Of a DNA stretch of 64,000 bases, positions 7,739-16,319 are shown one piece after another. The number at the start of each line of letters is the position of its first letter. The stretch's first letter is position 1. The DNA lies in the NCBI RefSeq assembly GCF_008370325.1, contig NZ_VNIP01000004.1, forward strand, positions 310,001 to 374,000, written 5' to 3'. The DNA comes from Martinezella tropici (GTDB taxonomy: Bacteria > Pseudomonadota > Alphaproteobacteria > Rhizobiales > Rhizobiaceae). The notes beneath the pieces were generated by a model. It saw only the letters and a list, made by a program, of their open reading frames with translations. It did not search any database and was not told the origin of the DNA. The translations under genes were made by a program, and so were the position numbers.

Positions 7739-9493
7739 TCACAGATCCAGAATTGTTGTAAGCACGCGGCGAAGCTCGCGTTCCGGGTCATCGACCGCCG
7801 CATGCGAGCGCCAAGCGACGTGATGGTCCGGACGCACGAGTAACACGCCCGCATCGCGGACTTCGCGGGCACGTGCCCAGTCTCCCGTCAGGTCCTGCCA
7901 CTCCTGCCGCGGGCCGATCTTATGAACGGCGATCGGCAGGCCGAACTCTTTCGACAGCGTCTTTGCCGCCGCGACCCAGCCGTCGCCGCCGATGCCGGTC
8001 AACACAGTGAAGGCACCGTGGCCGGTCAGATCGAGGCTCGATACCTTCTCGCCACTGTCGTTGAACAGCCAGGCATGCGGCAGTCGCGCACCTGGCCACG
8101 TCGTCGGCTGGAAATGCAGTTCCGCATCTTTCTCGAAAGCGGGCTCCGGCTGCTCGTCCTTGACGATGGCGTTCGAGGCGTAGCGATGGTTCATCTCCAC
8201 ACCATGCGCGTCGAACTCATAGACCTTATTAGCAATCGCCTCGCGGATTGCCGTGCGCTGGCGTTCGGCATCGGCGGTGTCATCGCAGCGCGCATCCATA
8301 TTCTGCTGCATCTTCACCGGATCGACGGAATCGAGCAGGCCGAGCGACTTGAAGATCGGCCCGAATTCCTCGATCGACTTGTTGGCACGGGTGACGATCT
8401 GCTTGGCGACCGGCGCACGCTCCGCCTGGTAGCTATCAAGCAGGCCAATGCCAGCCTGACCCTTGAGGACCAGCGCGAGCTTCCAGGCAAGATTAAAGCC
8501 ATCCTGGATAGACGTGTTGGAGCCGAGACCGTTCGAGGGCGGATGGCGATGGGTGGCATCCCCCATACAGAACACTCGGCCGTTCGACATTGTCGTGGCG
8601 TACATGTTGTTCACAGTCCAGGTCGAGACTGACTTGATCTTCGGCTGGAGATCGGCAACGCCGATCAGTTCGCGCACGACCTTGGTGGCGAAGGCATCGT
8701 CGACCTGGGGCGCGGGCTGGTTGATGTCATAGCCCCAGACGATCAGCCATTCGTTCCATGGCCGCACCATGCGCACCAGACCCATGCCGATACCACCGAC
8801 ATCAGCGCCGGGCTGCAGCACCCAGTAGAGCACTGACGGACGGTGCGCGACATAGCGCGATAGATCGGCCTCGAACAGAATGTTCATCGAGCCGGCGACG
8901 CCCATCTTGCCTTCGAATGTCAAACCCGCATGCTCCGCCACCTTGGAGTTCCCGCCATCAGCACCGATCAGGAATTTCGAGCGGATGGTCAATTCCTTAC
9001 CGACCAGACGGTCGAGACAGGTCGTCGTGACCCCCTCGGCATCCTGGACATGGCTCACGTACTCGGTTGACATGCGCGCCTGCGCGCCGCGCGAACAGGC
9101 AGTCTTGAACAGCAGCGGCTCCATGTAGGTCTGCGGCAGATCGTTCATGTGAGTGGGCGATGAGAGAAGGTGCTCGGCACGCGACAGCGGATGGTTGCCC
9201 CAGCTCTGCATGCGGCCGATCTCCTCACCGGCAACCGCCGTACAGAAGACGTTCTGGCCCATCAGATCCTGCTCGGTCGCAAAGAGATAGGCCTCCTTCT
9301 CCACGTCGCGGCCGAGATCGCGCAGAACCTCCATCGTGCGCTGGTTGGTGATGTGCGCGCGTGGCGTGCTTGCCAGCCAGCGATAGCGGTTGATTATCAT
9401 TGGCTCGAGACCACAGGTCGCAAGCAGTGCGGCGGTCGCCGAACCGGCGGGTCCCGTACCGATAATCAGAACGTCGGTGGTGATGTCAGCCAT
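7739..9493 (-). CDS. FAD-dependent aromatic hydroxylase (TfdB/phenol monooxygenase type)
   Basis: 584 residues from the ATG at 9493, which has a strong GGGAGGG ribosome site. It is a class A flavoprotein monooxygenase: FAD dinucleotide fold VLIIGTGPAGSATAALL at the N terminus, DG-type segment FLIGADGGNSK near residue 180, and GD motif GRVFCMGDATHRHPPSNGLG near residue 310. Such enzymes use NAD(P)H and O2 to hydroxylate phenols. Next to hydroxyquinol dioxygenase and maleylacetate reductase, its likely job is to make hydroxyquinol from a dihydroxybenzene or hydroxybenzoate such as resorcinol. The exact substrate cannot be read from sequence. The start overlaps the LivM-type gene by 8 bases. Confidence 0.85.
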   Translation of the reverse strand: MADITTDVLIIGTGPAGSATAALLATCGLEPMIINRYRWLASTPRAHITNQRTMEVLRDLGRDVEKEAYLFATEQDLMGQNVFCTAVAGEEIGRMQSWGNHPLSRAEHLLSSPTHMNDLPQTYMEPLLFKTACSRGAQARMSTEYVSHVQDAEGVTTTCLDRLVGKELTIRSKFLIGADGGNSKVAEHAGLTFEGKMGVAGSMNILFEADLSRYVAHRPSVLYWVLQPGADVGGIGMGLVRMVRPWNEWLIVWGYDINQPAPQVDDAFATKVVRELIGVADLQPKIKSVSTWTVNNMYATTMSNGRVFCMGDATHRHPPSNGLGSNTSIQDGFNLAWKLALVLKGQAGIGLLDSYQAERAPVAKQIVTRANKSIEEFGPIFKSLGLLDSVDPVKMQQNMDARCDDTADAERQRTAIREAIANKVYEFDAHGVEMNHRYASNAIVKDEQPEPAFEKDAELHFQPTTWPGARLPHAWLFNDSGEKVSSLDLTGHGAFTVLTGIGGDGWVAAAKTLSKEFGLPIAVHKIGPRQEWQDLTGDWARAREVRDAGVLLVRPDHHVAWRSHAAVDDPERELRRVLTTILDL

Positions 9494-10601
9494 TTGGCCC
9501 TCCCTTTTCATCATGTCGCATTGGTCCCCCCCTCAGGAAGCGGCGGACTGGAAAGAGTTCCCAACCGGTGCGGCTGGATATGAGTCCCCACAGGCCTCGT
9601 GGCGCGAACAGCATCGTGACGATGGCGACGGCCCCGAGCGCTAGGAGATACCAGGAGCCGTAGCTCGAAAAGGCATTCTGCAACAGGAAGAAGACGAGCA
9701 CGCCGACCAGCGGCCCTTCGATGGTGCCGATGCCGCCGATGACAACAATGAAGACGACATAGGCGGTCCAGTCGGTGAGCGAGAAAGCGGCGTCAGGCGA
9801 AATGCGCGCCTTCTGTAGATAGATGAGGGCGCCGACCATGCCGGTCACAAAAGCGGTCCCCAGATAGACGACGATCTTCAGGCGGTGTGCATCGACACCG
9901 AGGGCACGGGCTGCCGTCTCATTGTCGCGCACGGCGGCAAGGCCAAGCCCCTGCTTGCTGCGCAACAGCCGGTAGATGAAGCCGATCGTCAGCGCCGTCA
10001 GAACCAGTGCCAGCCAATAGGCAAGCGCATCGGCCGCAGCTGCGGAACGCATGCCGAACCAATTTTGCAGCAGGGAGATGCCGAGCATATCCTTAGTGGC
10101 TTCGCGCGGCAGCGAGGTGCCCGTTCCACCGCCCAGCATCCTCCACTGGGCAAAGAGCAACCGCCCGACTTCGGCAATAACCCAGGTGCCGATCGCGAAA
10201 TAGGGACCATAAAGCCGGAAGGAGAAGAATGCGGCTGGCGCGGCGATCAGCATGGCGAAGAGCCCAGCAAGCGGAATGGCGAGGATCGGGTCGAGGCCCG
10301 CAAGAATGACGAAGCCGAACAGCGCATAGGCGCCGCAGCCGACGAAGAGCTGCTGTCCCACGGAGATCAGACCCGCATAGCCAGCAAGCAGGTTCCAGCT
10401 TTGCGCCAGCGCCAGCATGGTCAGAATGAAGAAGAGATCCTGCACGACGCCGCGCGACACCAGGAAGGGCGCGGCTGCGAGCACGACAACCGCGACAAGC
10501 GAGAGCACGGCGAAGATACCGGAAAGCCTCGTGCGTGTTTCCACGCGCCAGCCCTTGGGCGCTGCGATTTCGGTCGACATTGTTTCGAAACCTGTGGTCA
10601 T
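9486..10601 (-). CDS. branched-chain-type ABC transporter permease (LivM family)
   Basis: 371 residues, multi-spanning inner-membrane protein. The motif SWNLLAGYAGLISVGQQLFVG near residue 65 and the cytoplasmic loop RDNETAARALGVD are characteristic of LivM. The C terminus beyond the last helix is short and charged. The start MTTGFETMS at 10601 avoids overlap with the preceding livH-type gene (8 bases apart). It pairs with the LivH-type permease to form the importer channel, here almost certainly for an aromatic acid or phenolic compound rather than an amino acid, given the operon. Confidence 0.9.
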   Translation of the reverse strand: MTTGFETMSTEIAAPKGWRVETRTRLSGIFAVLSLVAVVVLAAAPFLVSRGVVQDLFFILTMLALAQSWNLLAGYAGLISVGQQLFVGCGAYALFGFVILAGLDPILAIPLAGLFAMLIAAPAAFFSFRLYGPYFAIGTWVIAEVGRLLFAQWRMLGGGTGTSLPREATKDMLGISLLQNWFGMRSAAAADALAYWLALVLTALTIGFIYRLLRSKQGLGLAAVRDNETAARALGVDAHRLKIVVYLGTAFVTGMVGALIYLQKARISPDAAFSLTDWTAYVVFIVVIGGIGTIEGPLVGVLVFFLLQNAFSSYGSWYLLALGAVAIVTMLFAPRGLWGLISSRTGWELFPVRRFLRGGPMRHDEKGGPNG

Positions 10602-10608
10602 AGCGCCC

Positions 10609-11472
10609 TCAATCCACTGCCCGAGGGAAAAGGCCGCGCGGCCGAAAGAGTAGCACGAGCAGGAAGGCGATATGCCCGGCGAGGATTTGCCATTCGGGAT
10701 TGATCGCCGCGCCAAGTGTCTGGGCGACCCCCAGGATGATACCGCCGGCAAGCGTGCCCCACAGCGAGCCGAGGCCCCCGATGATGACGGCTTCGAAGGC
10801 GTAGAGGAGCCGTGCCGGCCCGGCCGTCGGATCGAAGTTAGCACGCATGCCGAGGTAGAGTGCGGCGACGGTCACGATCATCATCGCAAGCCCGGTCGCG
10901 ACGGCAAAGATGGAATTGGGACGGATGCCCATCAGGCTCGCCGTCACGACATCGTCCGAAGTCGCCCGGAAGGCACGACCAAGCTCGGTGCGATAGATCA
11001 GTTGATTGAGGGCGACGATGACGAGGACAGCGGAGGCAAAGGTCAGAAGCGGCATCAGGCCGGCATTAACGCCGCCGAATTGCAGCGAGGCCGTTTCCAG
11101 CGCGCCAGCGGAGATGCGACGGCTGTCGGCAGTAAAGCCTTCCAGAAGTCCGTTCTGGATCACGATCGACAGGCCGAAGGTAACGAGCAGAGGCGGCAGG
11201 ATATCCTTGCCGAGAGTGCGGTTCAGCAGATGATATTGCAGCAGCCAGCCAGCGGCGAACATCAGGGGTGCTGCGATCAGCGCAGCCAGGAAAGGATTAA
11301 GCCCGAGCAAGGAGACAAGCACCAGGATCAGGAAAGCCGCCAGCACGATGAGATCGCCATGGGCGAGATTAACGAGACGCATGATGCCGAAAACAAGGCT
11401 GAGGCCTGCGGCAAACAGCGCGTAGAGGCCACCGAGCAGAATACCTTGCAGAAGCGTATCAAGCCAGTTCAT
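10609..11472 (-). CDS. branched-chain-type ABC transporter permease (LivH family)
   Basis: 287 residues. The LivH signature GGLYALFAAGLSLVFGIMRLVNLAHG lies at residues 14-39, followed by regular transmembrane segments and the RATSDDVVTASLMGI cytoplasmic loop. The internal start MNWLDTLLQG at 11472 is the usual family start; a longer frame to 11499 would add an atypical leader. It overlaps the LivF-type ATPase gene by 14 bases, so translation is coupled. Likely aromatic substrate importer subunit. Confidence 0.9.
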   Translation of the reverse strand: MNWLDTLLQGILLGGLYALFAAGLSLVFGIMRLVNLAHGDLIVLAAFLILVLVSLLGLNPFLAALIAAPLMFAAGWLLQYHLLNRTLGKDILPPLLVTFGLSIVIQNGLLEGFTADSRRISAGALETASLQFGGVNAGLMPLLTFASAVLVIVALNQLIYRTELGRAFRATSDDVVTASLMGIRPNSIFAVATGLAMMIVTVAALYLGMRANFDPTAGPARLLYAFEAVIIGGLGSLWGTLAGGIILGVAQTLGAAINPEWQILAGHIAFLLVLLFRPRGLFPRAVD

Positions 11473-12181
11473 GGGTATCCGCTCCGAAATAGGCCGCATG
11501 GATCTCGGCGCGGTCGAGCTCGACCGGGCGACCGGTCAGAGTGATGCGGCCCTCCATCATGCAATAGACACGGTCGGCAACCTTCAGCGCCTGGGCGATA
11601 TCCTGCTCGACGATGACGATGGCGGCACCCGCCGCCCGGATATGCGAAAAGGCAGCATAGATGTCCTTGATGACTACCGGCGCGAGACCGAGGCTCAGCT
11701 CATCGCAGAGAAGGACCTCAGGATTGGACATCAGCGCCCGGCCGATCGCGACCATCTGCTGCTGCCCGCCTGATAGAGACGTCGCTGGATTGCGTCGTCT
11801 TTCCTTCAGAGCCGGGAACAGCGAATAGATGCTATCGAGCGTCCACGGCCCGCCGACACGGCGGCCATAACGGCCGATCTGCAGGTTCTCCTCGACCGTC
11901 AGCGACGGAAACAGCTTTCGCCCCTCAGGCACGAGCGCGATGCCGCGACGCACCACGTCGGAGGCGGCCAGGGCACCGATCGGTTCGCCGCGATGCAGGA
12001 TCATCTCGGGCTGGTTGGCGATGACACCCGCAATCGAGCGCATCAGCGTCGATTTGCCGGCACCGTTGGCGCCGATGACAGCGATGGTCTCGCCGGCTTC
12101 GAGATGCAGATCGATACCCAGGACGGCCTGGAAATCGCCATAGGAAGCCATGAGGGCGCGGGTTTCGACAAGGCTCGCCAT
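11459..12181 (-). CDS. ABC transporter ATP-binding protein (LivF family)
   Basis: 240 residues. Walker A GANGAGKST is near residue 38, the signature LSGGQQQMVAIGRAL near residue 135, and the Walker B region LLCDELSLGLAP follows. Length and the short D-loop/H-loop region (VIVEQD) fit LivF. Its start codon shares one base with the stop of the LivG-type gene. Together with LivG it powers the uptake system of the hydroxyquinol operon. Confidence 0.92.
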   Translation of the reverse strand: MASLVETRALMASYGDFQAVLGIDLHLEAGETIAVIGANGAGKSTLMRSIAGVIANQPEMILHRGEPIGALAASDVVRRGIALVPEGRKLFPSLTVEENLQIGRYGRRVGGPWTLDSIYSLFPALKERRRNPATSLSGGQQQMVAIGRALMSNPEVLLCDELSLGLAPVVIKDIYAAFSHIRAAGAAIVIVEQDIAQALKVADRVYCMMEGRITLTGRPVELDRAEIHAAYFGADTHELA

Positions 12182-12900
12182 CAGACGTCCATCCCCAGAT
12201 AGATCTCGCGCACCTCGCTCGAGTTCATGATCACGTCAGGTTTGCCGATGCCGATCACCCGGCCGAAATTGAGCACGAGGATACGCTCCGCCACTGCCGT
12301 CAAAGCGTGCAGCACATGCTCGATCCAGATGATGGCGATGCCGCGCTGGTGGACCCGCTTGATCGTCGCGACAAGTTGACGGCACTCGCCTTCCGTCAGC
12401 CCGCCGGCGATCTCGTCGAGAAGCAGCAGCTTCGGCTGGGTCGCGAGCGCCCGGGCAAGTTCCAGCCGCTTGCGTTCGAGCAGGGTCAGTGATCCGGCCT
12501 GCACATTCGCCTTGGCGATCAGGCCGGCTTCGACAAGAATCTCCGCACAAAGAGCTGCTATATCACCTTCCCGCGCCTTGGCGCCGAAGGCGCCGGCAAC
12601 GAGCAGGTTTTCATAAGTCGTCAGGCGTTCGAACGGCTGCGGGATCTGGAAGGTGCGGCCCATTCCGGCAAGGCAACGTTGCATCGGCGGTACATGGGTA
12701 ACATCGCGGCCGTCGAACTCAATCGATCCTCCGGCAACGGAGAGATTGCCGCTGATAAGGTTGAACAACGTCGATTTGCCGGCGCCGTTCGGCCCGATAA
12801 TGCCGAGCGCCTCGCCAGGCTCCACGGAAAAACCGATATCCTCGGCGACGACGAGCGCGCCGAACGATTTCGAAACTCCCTTCAATTCCAGTATGGGCAT
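12181..12900 (-). CDS. ABC transporter ATP-binding protein (LivG family)
   Basis: 239 residues from the ATG at 12900, which has GGAG upstream; longer frames run into the intergenic region. Walker A GPNGAGKST is near residue 38. The region between Walker A and the signature is longer than in LivF (QIPQPFERLTTYENLLVAG), typical for LivG. The signature-like stretch is degenerate (GSLTLLERKRLELARAL, where LivG proteins usually have LSYGQQR). Walker B is LLLLDEIAGGLT. It lies 50 bases after the solute-binding protein gene. Confidence 0.9.
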   Translation of the reverse strand: MPILELKGVSKSFGALVVAEDIGFSVEPGEALGIIGPNGAGKSTLFNLISGNLSVAGGSIEFDGRDVTHVPPMQRCLAGMGRTFQIPQPFERLTTYENLLVAGAFGAKAREGDIAALCAEILVEAGLIAKANVQAGSLTLLERKRLELARALATQPKLLLLDEIAGGLTEGECRQLVATIKRVHQRGIAIIWIEHVLHALTAVAERILVLNFGRVIGIGKPDVIMNSSEVREIYLGMDV

Positions 12901-12950
12901 TGTCGTTCTCCGTTGGAGGTTGCCCGATCGAGTGCCGGGCAACCTTCCTT

Positions 12951-14231
12951 TCACGCCAGGGCTTCGAGCTTGCCGCCAAGCGGCACGTTCGGCGCCAGCC
13001 CGTTTTCGACGACGACGAGATCGTAGCCGCCGCCGGATTTCAGCCGCCATTGGCCACCAACCAGCGGCGTCTTGGCGACATTCTTCCGCGCGAAGGGCGG
13101 CAACTTCTCATTGCCCCACGCGATCGACCCGACGAGCGTATCGAGCTTGGTTTCCCCGATCGCCTTGGCGACGGCCTCGGCATCGCCCGCATCCTCGGTC
13201 CGCGTCATGACATCGACGGCAAGCTCGAACAGTGCATGGGCAAAGCCGATGGGTTGGGTCCATGGGCGGCCGGTTGTCTTGGTGAAGGCGGCCGCCACGG
13301 TGGCTGCGGTCTCGCCCGTCAGCGACGATTTGAACGGATGCGTCGGCGTCCACCAGACCTCGGTCGACAGATTGTGGCCGGCATTTCCCAGTGCTTCGAC
13401 GGTCTGCGGGAAGAGAAGCGCCTTGCCGATCGAGGCGACCTTCGGCTTCAGGCCTTGCTGCTTGGCCTGGTTCCAGAATGTGGTGAGATCGGGCGGGATC
13501 ATCACCCCGGTCAAAATATCGGTCTTCGCCTGCTTGAAGGCATTGATCTGAGCGGAAAAATCATCCGTGAGGTTCTGATAGCGGCCGGTATCAGTCAATC
13601 CATAGCCGAGCTTCTCGAGAACCGGCGGGAAGCCGACGATCTTATCGCCCCAGGCATTGCCGTCACCATCGTTCGGGAACAGACCGCCAACCTTCTTATT
13701 GGTCTCGATCTGGCTCCACATGCCGGTATAGACGGCAATGATGTCCTCAAGGCCCCAGAAGAAATGATAGGCATAGTTGAACGGCTTCCATGAGGCGGGA
13801 TCGCCCGGATTGCCCTGCTGGCCGATGAACCAGGGTTGCCAAGGCGCCACAGTGGAAATGCAGGGTATCTCCTCGCCCTCGCAGGTCGTGGAGACTGGAT
13901 TGGTCGTCTCCGGCGTCGAGGACACCAGCATCAGGTTGATCTGGCTGTCGACGATCAGCTCCTTTGCGACTTCGGCGGCACGGTTCGGGTTCGACTGGCT
14001 ATCCTTGACCACGACTTCGTAGTTCAGGCCCTTTGCCTTGGTCGTCGCCAGAAAGGCATCGATAACGAACTTGTCGGCTTCGCCGAAGGCGGCGAGCGGC
14101 CCCGTCTGCGGGCTGACATAGCCGAGCTTGATCGCCGCATTCTTGGCAATCGCCGGCATGGGCAGGCCCGAGCCTGCAATCAGCGCCCCGCCAGCTGCTG
14201 TCGTCTTCAGAAAATCGCGTCTTGTGAACAT
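12951..14231 (-). CDS. ABC transporter substrate-binding protein (LivK-like), Tat-type signal
   Basis: 426 residues. The start MFTRRDFLKTT at 14231 reveals a twin-arginine export signal (TRRDFL followed by a hydrophobic stretch and an AIA cleavage region near residue 28). The mature part is a type I periplasmic binding protein of the branched-chain family (IKLGYVSPQTGPLAAFGEAD, then ELIVDSQINLMLVSSTPETTNP). It is longer than amino-acid binding LivK, as are many members serving aromatic or amide compounds. It is first among the transporter genes and sits 56 bases after maleylacetate reductase. The substrate is inferred from the operon only. Confidence 0.9.
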   Translation of the reverse strand: MFTRRDFLKTTAAGGALIAGSGLPMPAIAKNAAIKLGYVSPQTGPLAAFGEADKFVIDAFLATTKAKGLNYEVVVKDSQSNPNRAAEVAKELIVDSQINLMLVSSTPETTNPVSTTCEGEEIPCISTVAPWQPWFIGQQGNPGDPASWKPFNYAYHFFWGLEDIIAVYTGMWSQIETNKKVGGLFPNDGDGNAWGDKIVGFPPVLEKLGYGLTDTGRYQNLTDDFSAQINAFKQAKTDILTGVMIPPDLTTFWNQAKQQGLKPKVASIGKALLFPQTVEALGNAGHNLSTEVWWTPTHPFKSSLTGETAATVAAAFTKTTGRPWTQPIGFAHALFELAVDVMTRTEDAGDAEAVAKAIGETKLDTLVGSIAWGNEKLPPFARKNVAKTPLVGGQWRLKSGGGYDLVVVENGLAPNVPLGGKLEALA

Positions 14232-14287
14232 GTTTCCTCCCCTCATTGTCTCTTCTCCCAAAGCGCGCGCCCGCGGGCGCCTATGTC

Positions 14288-15349
14288 TCAGTCCGTTGGC
14301 CGCCGGCCCTCCCAGGCGTCCTGCAGAAGCTGACGGATCGCACCCCGATCGATCGGCCGGGGATTCCAGTATGGATTCTCGACAGCGATCGCAGCCGCGC
14401 GATCGAGATCGGCTTCCGTCAGACCGAAGTCCTTGAGCGACAATGGCGATCCGAGCCCGTTTGCAAAATCCCATAGCCCTCCGCCTATGGAGCCGCCGAA
14501 AATATCGGCCGCTCCCGCCAGCTCCGATGCCGCGGCAGCGGCATTGAAAGCGGCCGTATGCGGCAACATCACCGCGTGGGTTTCGGCATGCGGCGTATCA
14601 AAGGAGCCGCCGAGCGTGTGGCAAATCTTGTGATGCAACGCCATGCCGACCGTGCCGAGCACCGAACCGCAGAGCCAGGCGCCGTAAAGCGCATCGCTGC
14701 GCGCCTCCGCGTTCATGGGATCGTTGACGATAAATGGCAGGCTTCGGGCAAAGGCGCTCAGGCCTTCCAACGCCATCAGGCTCGAAATTGGATTACGGTC
14801 TCGCGCATAAAGCCCCTCGACGGCATGGGCCATCGCATTGAGCCCGCTCGTCACGCTCATGGCGACCGGCATTCCCAGCGTCAGCGCCGGATCGTAAATC
14901 ACGATCTCAGGCAATATCCTGGCATCGCGCACCGTCGTCTTGCGGCCGCCTTCGGTCTGCCCGAGGATCGGCGTCACCTCCGACCCGGCATAGGTCGTGG
15001 GAATGACGATCTGGAGAAGATCGGTGCGATAGGCAATCGCCTTGCCGAGACCCGTCGTCGATCCGCCACCAAGGGAGATGATGATGTCCGCCCCCGTTTC
15101 CGCCACCATCCTCATCGCCTCGTCGGTCACCTCGACAGGCGTGTGCATAGTCGCGCCTGAGAAAACACCGCAGGCAAGTGGCCCGATCTCTTTGGCCAGC
15201 GCCTCCGCATCAGCCTTCTGATGCGGCGTCGAGAGCACCAAGGCTCGCTTGCGGCCGGTTTTTGCGACCCATTCCGCTACCCGGTTCCGGCTGCCGGCAC
15301 CGAAGACGACTTGGGCGGGACTGCCCGCATAGCAAAAATCTTGGGTCAT
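14288..15349 (-). CDS. maleylacetate reductase (iron-containing alcohol dehydrogenase family)
   Basis: 353 residues, the normal size. It reduces maleylacetate to 3-oxoadipate with NAD(P)H, the step after ring cleavage. Visible features are the nucleotide-binding glycine-rich turn IIISLGGGSTTGLGKA near residue 88, the TTYAGSEVT segment, and the helical C-terminal domain with histidines in MALHHKICHTLGG and TPHAETHAVMLPH. The start overlaps the stop of the second dioxygenase gene by 4 bases, so they are translationally coupled. Together with the dioxygenase it defines a hydroxyquinol pathway. Confidence 0.93.
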   Translation of the reverse strand: MTQDFCYAGSPAQVVFGAGSRNRVAEWVAKTGRKRALVLSTPHQKADAEALAKEIGPLACGVFSGATMHTPVEVTDEAMRMVAETGADIIISLGGGSTTGLGKAIAYRTDLLQIVIPTTYAGSEVTPILGQTEGGRKTTVRDARILPEIVIYDPALTLGMPVAMSVTSGLNAMAHAVEGLYARDRNPISSLMALEGLSAFARSLPFIVNDPMNAEARSDALYGAWLCGSVLGTVGMALHHKICHTLGGSFDTPHAETHAVMLPHTAAFNAAAAASELAGAADIFGGSIGGGLWDFANGLGSPLSLKDFGLTEADLDRAAAIAVENPYWNPRPIDRGAIRQLLQDAWEGRRPTD

Positions 15350-16227
15350 CCTGCCCTCCCTGGCTTTGTTCGCACCATGACGAAGGTGAGGCTCACCGTC
15401 TTGGCGCGCTGTCCATCGATCTTGGCCGGCTCGAAGCAGGCAATGAGCTCAGGCCGCACCGCGAAGAGGGCATCCTCGCCAAGATGCGGGTCGTTCGAAT
15501 CGTAAATGTGGGTGGTGATCGTCTCGAAGCCCTTGGCGCGAACGACGAAATGCAGGTTCGCCGGGCGGCGCAACGGATAGCCCGCCTCGGCCAGCAGCCG
15601 CCCGACCGGGCCATCATCCGGCACGCCGTAGCCCGACGGCACGACGGAGCGATAATGGAAGCGTCCGTCGGTATCCGTGCGAAACAAGCCGCGCAGATTA
15701 TGTTCCGGCTGCAAATCCGGCTGCTGGTTCTCGTAAAAGCCCTCGGCATTGGCCTGCCAGGTTACGACCTCGGCGCCTGCGATCGGCAGGCCATCGAGAT
15801 CCTGCACCCGCACGGACACCGTCAGCGGCTCGCCGATGCCGTCGAGGGAGATCGAAGAACCTGCTACCCTTTCTGGCGCATCATTGCGGAAAAACGGTCC
15901 GCGAATGGTATTCGGCGTCGCCGCTTTCGGCCGCCGCGAATTGATTTCCTCGACCAGCGCCGACGCACCGATGAGATCCGACAGAAGCACCCATTCCTGT
16001 CGCCGCTCGTCCGAGGCATGGCCTACGTCCGTTAGGAAGGCAATGACCTTGCGCCATTCGTCCTGGGTCGGGCGAAATTGCTTGATGAGATCATGAACAT
16101 GGATGACCGCGGCAGCGATCAGCCGTGACAGACTGCCGTCACTGCTGGCGGAGAAACGCTCGGAGAAAACCTCCGCTGACGTCGCCTCGCTGAATGTGAG
16201 CGCCTTCGCACGCTCCGCCATGCTCAT
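15346..16227 (-). CDS. intradiol dioxygenase homologue, hydroxyquinol type, with an altered iron ligand
   Basis: 293 residues, first gene of the operon and a distant paralogue of the dioxygenase at 6850-7731. The linker domain, Tyr165 (EGFYENQQ), Tyr200 (SGYGVPDDGPVG) and His226 are in place. The motif that should read RPAHxH reads RPANLH: the codon is AAC, so Asn224 replaces the first histidine ligand of the iron. The rest of the pocket (Arg221, the DDGPVG loop, ETITTHIY) is conserved and there is no sign of decay. It may be a variant with changed metal chemistry or substrate, a regulatory subunit, or an inactive copy. Adjacent to divergent LysR. Confidence 0.85.
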   Translation of the reverse strand: MSMAERAKALTFSEATSAEVFSERFSASSDGSLSRLIAAAVIHVHDLIKQFRPTQDEWRKVIAFLTDVGHASDERRQEWVLLSDLIGASALVEEINSRRPKAATPNTIRGPFFRNDAPERVAGSSISLDGIGEPLTVSVRVQDLDGLPIAGAEVVTWQANAEGFYENQQPDLQPEHNLRGLFRTDTDGRFHYRSVVPSGYGVPDDGPVGRLLAEAGYPLRRPANLHFVVRAKGFETITTHIYDSNDPHLGEDALFAVRPELIACFEPAKIDGQRAKTVSLTFVMVRTKPGRAG

Positions 16228-16296
16228 CCTCCACGATCTGTCGTGTATCCGGTGTTTATACTAGCAGTCCGATTTGCATGGATTGATGATTTTTTT

Positions 16297-16311
16297 GTTA
16301 TCCAGTATAAC
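16297..16311. promoter_or_regulatory. LysR-type operator (T-N11-A palindrome)
   Basis: GTTAT-CCAGT-ATAAC is a 5+5 palindrome containing a T-N11-A core, in the 92-bp gap between the divergent dioxygenase operon and lysR. It ends 8 bases before the lysR start codon, a position suited to autoregulation. A related half (TTTATACTAG) lies near 16255, which could be the activation half-site toward the operon. Confidence 0.5.
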
Positions 16312-16319
16312 GCATCGTT

